Positions 24,375 through 29,552 of a stretch of 29,552 bases of DNA are shown here, in pieces (within the stretch, counting starts at the first letter, position 1; every line of letters starts with the position of its first letter). The stretch lies in contig JBECKR010000274.1 of assembly GCA_040235415.1 (NCBI GenBank), forward strand, positions 1 through 29,552. Direction: 5' to 3'. Both the position numbers and the translations under genes were made by a program. The stretch is from JBECKR01 sp040235415. Lineage in GTDB: Bacteria > Acidobacteriota > Polarisedimenticolia > Polarisedimenticolales > Polarisedimenticolaceae. The notes under the pieces were generated by a model, which was not told the DNA's origin, ran no database searches, and saw only the letters and a list, made by a program, of their open reading frames with translations.

Positions 24375-26591
24375 TCAGAACTGGACCTTGAGGTAAGCCT
24401 TCAGCCGGTCATGGGTGAAGTCGCGCTTCTCGAGGCTGTTCCAGCCTCCGAAACGTCCCGAGAAGCCGAGCGAGCCGACCGGCACGTTGTGCTGCGCGGC
24501 GATGTCGGCGTCGGCGACCTGCGGGACGAACCCGGTCCCGAAGTCGGGCTCGAACGTGCCCCAGTCGTGCTCGTAGGAGAGCCCGAACTCCGTGCCGGTC
24601 AGGCTGTACCGCAGGTTCAGGATCGCCTTGTTCTTCTCGTGCTTGCCCGACGCCATCTCGTGCAGGCGGTAGGCCTGGAACGCCGTGTTGCCGTCCATGA
24701 GCTTGACGTCGTAGTACTCGTAGATCAGCTGCCCGAAGATCTGGTCGGTCAGCTGGTAGCCGGCCCCGATCTGGTACAGCTTGTAGTTCAGGTCGCGGTC
24801 GTCGTCGGACAGGCTGTCGAACGGCTTCCACTGGTAGCCGACGACGTCGTCGGCCCCGGTGATCACGGCAGGGTTGCTGTACAGGCCCGCGGTCGTGAAC
24901 GCGGTCTCGCCTTCCTGGAAGTAGTAGTTGACCTCGCCCTCGCAGCCGATCAGCGGGTCGGGGCTGCAATCGCCCGCCGCGTACGGCAGGAACCGCGCGT
25001 CGTTCATGCGCTTGTCGGTCTCGTCGATGTACTTGAACTTCGCGAACACCTCGATACCGGACCCGACGTCGAACAGGTACTTCGCCTTGGCGACCCAGAT
25101 CTGGGTCTCCTTGTCCTGGAACGGGGCGTACGCCGACCGGAAGTTGTGGCCGACGCCGGTGTCGAGCTCGTGCGCGGGATAGATCGTGTCCTCGATGCTG
25201 CGGGTCGGGTCGTCCCACGCCTGCCAGTTGGTGTTGTAGTCGACGTAGGTGTACTCGCCGGAGAGGTCGAGCGTGCCGTTCGACCACGTCGGGACGAGCG
25301 TGACGCCCTTCCAGCCGATCACGGTCTCGGCGAGCGGCTCGTCGAAATCGGTGAACTCGTTGTCGACGTTGATCGTCGCGACCTGCTGGGCGTTCCCCTG
25401 CCAGCCGCCGTATCCGATCCGGGTCGGGTTCCCGCCGAACACGCCGAACGCCGCGTTCGACGGCCCCGGGAACGCCCAGGCGCCGTCGTGCCCTTCGGTC
25501 AGCAGGACGTCGGACTCGCGCCGCGCCGCCATCATCGAGACGTACTGCGCGCCGATGTCGAACGCCTCGAGGTTGAACGACAGGCCGACGCCGAACGGGT
25601 CGTTGATGTCGAGGTTGAAGCGCCACGCGTCGTCCGAGAGCTGCCCCGCCGGCACGGGCGAGAACCCGCCGAGCCCGAAGCTCGCCGGCGCCCCGAGATC
25701 GGCCGCGGAGTCCGCGCTCGAGTCGTAGTACCGCGCGGCGATGTCGAACATCGCGTTCGGGTGCACGCCGAACCGGAGCCCGGCGACGCTGTTGCGGAAG
25801 CGGGTGCGGATGTCGCGGCCGTTGTCGACGTTGAAGTCGGTCGAGTCGACCTCGATGTCGTTGACGTACTCGAAGATCCCCGCGATGTCGAACTTCGAGT
25901 TCGGCGTGACGGTGAGCTGGATGCCGTACGCGCCGTCGGCGGCGGTGTACGAGCCGGTGTTGAAGTTCGGGCCGGCCCACAGCCGCGGCAGCGAGATCCG
26001 GACGGCGTCGTACGAGAACATCCGGCTGGGGCTCGCCCCCTGGAACAGGATGCCGGACGCGTTGTCGCGGTCGATGTAGCGGATCTTGCCGATCGCGAAC
26101 GGATCGAACATGCCGAAGTCGTTCGAGCCGACGACGACGGTGCTCAGATACTTGTAGCCCGGCGTGATCGTCACGGTCGTGCCGCGGAGCTTGACGTACT
26201 GCGCGGAGCGCGGGTCGAACTCGCCGCAGTCGCCGCCGACGCAATCGCCGGAGCCCGGCAGCCCGACGCCCGCGCCGCCGAAGCCGCCGTAGTTCGTCCA
26301 CTGGTTCTGGTTGAAGCGGCCCTTGAGCCGGCCGCTGATCGAGACGTACTTCGACACCCGTGCGGACAGCAGGAGCTCGACCTCGGAGCCCTGGCCGTTG
26401 TCGCCGTACCCTTCGCCCGGAACGGTCGTGAAGTTGTAGACGCTGCCGTCGTAGCGCTGGTTGCCCCAGAGCCACTTCGTGTAGATCGTGCCGCCGATCT
26501 TGAGCTTCTGCTCCTCGTCGGCGAGCGCGGTGCCGGCCGCCGCGACCATCGCGATCGCGATCAAGCCGGCGACGATTGCCCTCCTGGACAT
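24375..26591 (-). CDS. Large outer-membrane beta-barrel porin of the maltodextrin operon
   Basis: A 738-aa protein with a Sec signal (about 1-25, ALADEEQ). The mature part is rich in alternating aromatic/polar strands, such as LKIGGTIYTKWLWGNQRY and VSISGRLKGRFNQN, and ends in KAYLKVQF with the C-terminal Phe typical of outer-membrane barrels. No TonB box or plug domain is seen, so it is a passive porin rather than a SusC-type receptor. It is longer than LamB (about 420 aa), with long loops. One loop carries GDCVGGDCGEFD, and another CSPDPLIGCEGE, so loop disulfides are possible. GGGAGGAGG six bases before the ATG marks the start. Gene order between MalFG and the GH13 lipoprotein points to malto-oligosaccharide passage. 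I do not recognise a named family. Confidence 0.83.
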   Translation of the reverse strand: MSRRAIVAGLIAIAMVAAAGTALADEEQKLKIGGTIYTKWLWGNQRYDGSVYNFTTVPGEGYGDNGQGSEVELLLSARVSKYVSISGRLKGRFNQNQWTNYGGFGGAGVGLPGSGDCVGGDCGEFDPRSAQYVKLRGTTVTITPGYKYLSTVVVGSNDFGMFDPFAIGKIRYIDRDNASGILFQGASPSRMFSYDAVRISLPRLWAGPNFNTGSYTAADGAYGIQLTVTPNSKFDIAGIFEYVNDIEVDSTDFNVDNGRDIRTRFRNSVAGLRFGVHPNAMFDIAARYYDSSADSAADLGAPASFGLGGFSPVPAGQLSDDAWRFNLDINDPFGVGLSFNLEAFDIGAQYVSMMAARRESDVLLTEGHDGAWAFPGPSNAAFGVFGGNPTRIGYGGWQGNAQQVATINVDNEFTDFDEPLAETVIGWKGVTLVPTWSNGTLDLSGEYTYVDYNTNWQAWDDPTRSIEDTIYPAHELDTGVGHNFRSAYAPFQDKETQIWVAKAKYLFDVGSGIEVFAKFKYIDETDKRMNDARFLPYAAGDCSPDPLIGCEGEVNYYFQEGETAFTTAGLYSNPAVITGADDVVGYQWKPFDSLSDDDRDLNYKLYQIGAGYQLTDQIFGQLIYEYYDVKLMDGNTAFQAYRLHEMASGKHEKNKAILNLRYSLTGTEFGLSYEHDWGTFEPDFGTGFVPQVADADIAAQHNVPVGSLGFSGRFGGWNSLEKRDFTHDRLKAYLKVQF

Positions 26592-26622
26592 CTCTGGCCT
26601 CCTCCCGTGACCGCCTGGCGGT

Positions 26623-27438
26623 CTACTGCTTCCACACCATCTTGAGAACGGCGAGCTTCTTCGTCGTGCCGTCCGGGTTGCACTCGTACTGCAGCTCGGC
26701 GTGCTGCTCCTCGACCTCGGCGGCGGCGCCCTCGCCCTTGCCCGCGAGGATGTCCATGACACTCGGGTCGCAGTCGTAGTCCGTTCCGCCGCCGAAGCGG
26801 TGCTGCCCCTCGTACTCGTTGACCTTGCGCGTCAGGAGATCGTTCCCCGCGGGGAACCCCTCGTTCGACTGCATCACGACCTGCCAGCCCCACTTCGCGA
26901 TGTCACCCGTGCCGACGTCCGCGAGGTCGACCGACGCCGAGATCGTGCGGTTGAACCCCTTGACGCGGGTCGGCACGATCACGTCTTTCTGCAGGTCGGC
27001 CGCGACCTTGGACTCGACCTCGGACTTGACGCGGGCCGAGGTCTGCGGCGACAGGATCACGACCTTGTTCCAGGCGGAATCCGGGGCGAACGAGACGTTC
27101 AGGCCCGGCAGCCCTTCGGTGTGTCCGCCTTCGCCGGTCTTGATGAACACGAACACCATCTGCACCGAGAATCCGACGCCCATGCGCCAGGGATCCTCGA
27201 GCTTCGTCGCGACGTCGACCGACAGGTCGAGCTTCTTGCCCTTGACTTGGGCCGTGAACCCGGTGATGTCGAACGACCCGGGCTTGTACACGGCGTCGGT
27301 CGGGTAGACGTAGGTGCCGGGGCCGTTGTCGTCCCCGGTCGGGTCCTTGAACGTGACCGTCTGCGCGAACGCCGGGGCCGCCAGAACGACGGCCAGCGCG
27401 GCGACGGCGACGATCCTCGCGATCGCTCGGTGCCTCAT
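26623..27438 (-). CDS. Secreted glucodextranase C-terminal-domain-like protein (copy A)
   Basis: A 271-aa protein with a Sec signal (about 1-26, APAFAQ). It starts VTFKDPTGDDNGPGTYVYPT and then YKPGSFDITGF, the hallmark of the glucodextranase C-terminal module. In the known enzymes this module is fused to a glycosidase and is linked to carbohydrate or surface binding; here it stands alone. Cysteines in DYDCDPSVM and YECNPDG near the C-terminus may form a disulfide. AAGGAGG five bases before the ATG fixes the start. It lies 26 bases after malG and 31 bases before the porin gene. A role as periplasmic glucan-binding accessory protein fits the context, but it could equally assist the porin. It is a paralogue of the protein at 23327-24307. 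Confidence 0.83.
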   Translation of the reverse strand: MRHRAIARIVAVAALAVVLAAPAFAQTVTFKDPTGDDNGPGTYVYPTDAVYKPGSFDITGFTAQVKGKKLDLSVDVATKLEDPWRMGVGFSVQMVFVFIKTGEGGHTEGLPGLNVSFAPDSAWNKVVILSPQTSARVKSEVESKVAADLQKDVIVPTRVKGFNRTISASVDLADVGTGDIAKWGWQVVMQSNEGFPAGNDLLTRKVNEYEGQHRFGGGTDYDCDPSVMDILAGKGEGAAAEVEEQHAELQYECNPDGTTKKLAVLKMVWKQ

Positions 27439-27464
27439 GCACGCCTCCTTGCTCGTGTGCGCCG

Positions 27465-28346
27465 TCAACCCTTGACGGCCCCGGCCGTGAGGCCGGACAC
27501 GAGAAAACGTTGAAGGAACATGAAAAGGACCACCACCGGGATCGAAACGATGATCGCCCCGGCGGCGAAGTACCCCCACTGCTGCGAGAATCCGCCGACG
27601 AAGAACCGCAGACCCACCGGCGCGGTGTACATGACCTCCTTGTCCATCAGCGTCGCCGCGAGGATGAACTCGTTCCAGCCGGTCATGAACGAGAACAGCG
27701 CGGTCACCGCCACCGCGGGCTTCGCGAGCGGCAGGACGATGCGGAAGAAGATCGTGGCCTGCGACGCGCCGTCGATCAGCGCCGCCTCCTCGAGATCCCG
27801 CGGAATGGTGTCGAAGTACCCCTTGAGCATCCAGACGCAGAACGGGATCGCGATCGTGGCGTAGATCAACACGAGACCGGTCCAGGTCGAACCGAGACCG
27901 AGCCACTGCACGATGATGATGTAGAGCGGGATCAGCATCAGCGTTCCGGGGAACATCTGGGACACGAGGAACGACATCAGGCCGGCGCGGCGTCCCGGGA
28001 ACCGGAAGCGCGAGAACGCGTAGCCCGCCGAGCACGCCAGGGCGACGCCGAGGATCGTGGTCGCCCCGGCGACCACCGCCGAATTCAGCACCCAGCGCGC
28101 GAACGGCTGATCCCGGAAGACCGAGACGAAGTTCGACCACGACATCGCGGACGGCCACGGAATGACCGCGCGGAGACGGTCGAAGAACGTCGGATCGGAC
28201 GGCAGGTCGGCGATGACGAGGCTCTGCTGGCCGGAGAACGCGATCGTGAACACCCACAGGATCGGGTACACCGTCAGCAGCGTGAACACGATCAGGAACA
28301 GGTGCAGCGGCAGATGCGGGACCTCGCCGGTTCGGCTCGTCTTCAT
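27465..28346 (-). CDS. malG: Maltodextrin-type ABC transporter permease, MalG-like
   Basis: A 293-aa inner-membrane protein with six predicted membrane segments. The EAA loop that contacts the ATPase is DLEEAALIDGASQATIFFRI (about 184-203), which is the family hallmark. The start PHLPLHLFLIVFTLLTVYPILW and the ending GLTAGAVKG are typical of MalG-like CUT1 permeases. With MalF it forms the translocation pore for malto-oligosaccharides, or possibly another oligosaccharide. The amylase and porin neighbours favour maltodextrin. GGAGGG lies 9 bases before the ATG within the end of malF, two bases downstream of which malG begins. The ATPase (MalK) is not in the window. Confidence 0.93.
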   Translation of the reverse strand: MKTSRTGEVPHLPLHLFLIVFTLLTVYPILWVFTIAFSGQQSLVIADLPSDPTFFDRLRAVIPWPSAMSWSNFVSVFRDQPFARWVLNSAVVAGATTILGVALACSAGYAFSRFRFPGRRAGLMSFLVSQMFPGTLMLIPLYIIIVQWLGLGSTWTGLVLIYATIAIPFCVWMLKGYFDTIPRDLEEAALIDGASQATIFFRIVLPLAKPAVAVTALFSFMTGWNEFILAATLMDKEVMYTAPVGLRFFVGGFSQQWGYFAAGAIIVSIPVVVLFMFLQRFLVSGLTAGAVKG

Positions 28347-28348
28347 GG

Positions 28349-29552
28349 TCAGATGCCCTCCGTGGCGCGGGTCACGCGGTTCTGCCAGACGCCGTACGCG
28401 AGCAGGATGACGAAGATCACGGTCGAGTACGCGGCGGCGTAGCCGTAGCGGTACTGCTCGAACGCGATCTTGTACGACTCCGTGATGAGGATTTCGGTCG
28501 ACCCGCCCGGCTCGCCCTGCGAGACGAGGTAGATGATGTTGAACATGTTGAACGTCCAGATCACGGACAGGATGATGGCGGGAATCATGGCGGGCTTGAG
28601 CGACGGCATCGTCACGAACCGGAACTGCTGCCAGCGCGTCGCGCCGTCCACGCGCGCGGCCTCGTAGAGATCGGCGGGGATCGACTGCAGCGCTCCCAGC
28701 GCGACGACCATCATGAACGGGAAGCTCAGCCAGCCGTTGGTCGCGAGCACCGTGAGGAACGACGTGAACGGCGTCTCGAACCACGACACCGGCGTCCCGC
28801 CGAACATCTGGATGAACTGGTTCACGACCCCGAACTGCTGGTGGAACATCCCCTTCCAGATCAGGGCGGTGATGTAGTTCGGCATCGCCCACGGCAGGAT
28901 CAGCAGCACGCGGTAGATCGGCCGCAGGCGCAACCCCTTGGTGTGCAGGATGAGGGCCAAGACGAGGCCCAGGCTGACGCCGAGCGCGACGTTCGTCACC
29001 GTCCAGATGACGGTGAACAAGAGCGTCCAGTAGAAGTTGTGGTAGTCGAATTCCCAGCCGCCGGCGGACCGCTGCGCGACGTGGAAATCACCGAGAATGC
29101 TCTCGAAGTTCTCCAACCCGACCCAGGTCTGGGCGATCGACTCGTTCGTGTTGTAGATGTTCGAGTTCGTGAACGACAGCGCGACGCCGTACGAGAACGG
29201 CAGGAACACGAGCACGAGCATCCCGACCATCGCCGGAAGGGCGTAGGCGTACGCCGAGCGGTAGCGCACGCCGGTCCGGAACAGCCGCGCCACGAGCCCG
29301 ACGGAGAACAGCAAGGACAGGATCCCGCCCGCGATCCCCGCGCCGGCGAACGCCCGGACGGTGTCGCGGGACAGCCGCGCCACCGACGCGTCGACGGCGT
29401 CGCGGTCGACCTCTCCCGGCTCGCGGACGAACCCGCGGGGCCGGCCGTAGGGGTCCGCGTCCCAGGCGATCGGCCGGAGACCCGAGCTCTCGATCCCGAC
29501 CTTCGCGAGCGCCGCCTCGACCGCGGAGGCCGTGGATTTCACGGCCTCCGCG
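28349..29552 (-). CDS. malF: Maltodextrin-type ABC transporter permease, MalF-like (5' end cut or uncertain)
   Basis: The frame is open from the right window edge to the stop at 28349. A GTG at 29542 with GGAGG two bases upstream could be the start (397 aa), but that spacing is short and the frame continues to the edge, so the protein may be longer. Six or more membrane segments follow, with the EAA loop LYEAARVDGATRWQQFRF near residue 300. Unusually, about 60 hydrophilic residues (SSGLRPIAWDADPYGRPRG and on) precede the first membrane segment. It should form the transport pore with MalG. A binding protein gene would be expected just outside the window. Confidence 0.88.
   Translation of the reverse strand, partial: AEAVKSTASAVEAALAKVGIESSGLRPIAWDADPYGRPRGFVREPGEVDRDAVDASVARLSRDTVRAFAGAGIAGGILSLLFSVGLVARLFRTGVRYRSAYAYALPAMVGMLVLVFLPFSYGVALSFTNSNIYNTNESIAQTWVGLENFESILGDFHVAQRSAGGWEFDYHNFYWTLLFTVIWTVTNVALGVSLGLVLALILHTKGLRLRPIYRVLLILPWAMPNYITALIWKGMFHQQFGVVNQFIQMFGGTPVSWFETPFTSFLTVLATNGWLSFPFMMVVALGALQSIPADLYEAARVDGATRWQQFRFVTMPSLKPAMIPAIILSVIWTFNMFNIIYLVSQGEPGGSTEILITESYKIAFEQYRYGYAAAYSTVIFVILLAYGVWQNRVTRATEGI

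Noticed and set aside
24165..26645. An 826-codon plus-strand open frame antisense to the porin gene.
   Set aside because: The minus-strand frame has a signal peptide, strong ribosome site and barrel-type C-terminus. The plus frame is a low-complexity Val/Asp/Arg reading with no start signal.

Overview
This 29.5 kb window is a very GC-rich, gene-dense piece of bacterial chromosome. It has no tRNA, rRNA, CRISPR array, transposase or integrase that I can recognise. An outer-membrane-type porin, two lipoprotein signals, a Tat-like signal and several Sec signals point to a diderm (Gram-negative-type) organism. Composition and gene content would fit a high-GC lineage such as Acidobacteriota or a neighbouring candidate phylum, but this is a guess and I cannot fix the taxonomy without searches.

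Left part. On the minus strand (4276 to the left edge) lies a three-gene run: a Tat-exported amidase, an M24 aminopeptidase P and a Nudix/metallo-beta-lactamase fusion. Divergent from it, at 4467-7581 on the plus strand, is a tight operon of a soluble GAF histidine kinase, a receiver-only response regulator and GlgC (ADP-glucose pyrophosphorylase). From 10518 down to 7592 (minus) are a secreted S9 peptidase and a HAD acid phosphatase lipoprotein. A TauE/SafE permease follows on the plus strand (10728-11507).

Middle. A minus-strand envelope thiol cassette (13476-11537) encodes a stand-alone DsbD-alpha-like protein, a secreted redoxin and a DoxX membrane protein. Upstream of it is a long acyl-CoA dehydrogenase (13560-15479), then about 350 bp with no convincing gene. 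A patch of visibly lower GC follows (about 15.85-17.3 kb), encoding a secreted NHL-type propeller and a small cysteine-rich exported protein.

Right part. On the plus strand, a pterin carbinolamine dehydratase and an aldo/keto reductase are followed by a 725-aa protein that joins a thymidylate-kinase-like P-loop domain to 4-alpha-glucanotransferase (MalQ). Facing it is a minus-strand maltodextrin operon that enters from the right edge: MalF, MalG, a glucodextranase-C-like secreted protein, a large outer-membrane porin, a second glucodextranase-C-like secreted protein, a GH13 lipoprotein and a ParB-like cytosolic protein.

The likely logic of the right part is that alpha-glucans are trimmed at the envelope by the GH13 lipoprotein, cross the outer membrane through the porin, enter by MalFG (with a binding protein and ATPase outside the window), and are remodelled by MalQ. 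GlgC on the left provides the opposing glycogen-synthesis step. The three points most worth a second look are the kinase-MalQ fusion, the paired glucodextranase-C-like proteins around the porin, and hairpins that enclose both stop codons at all three convergent gene junctions.
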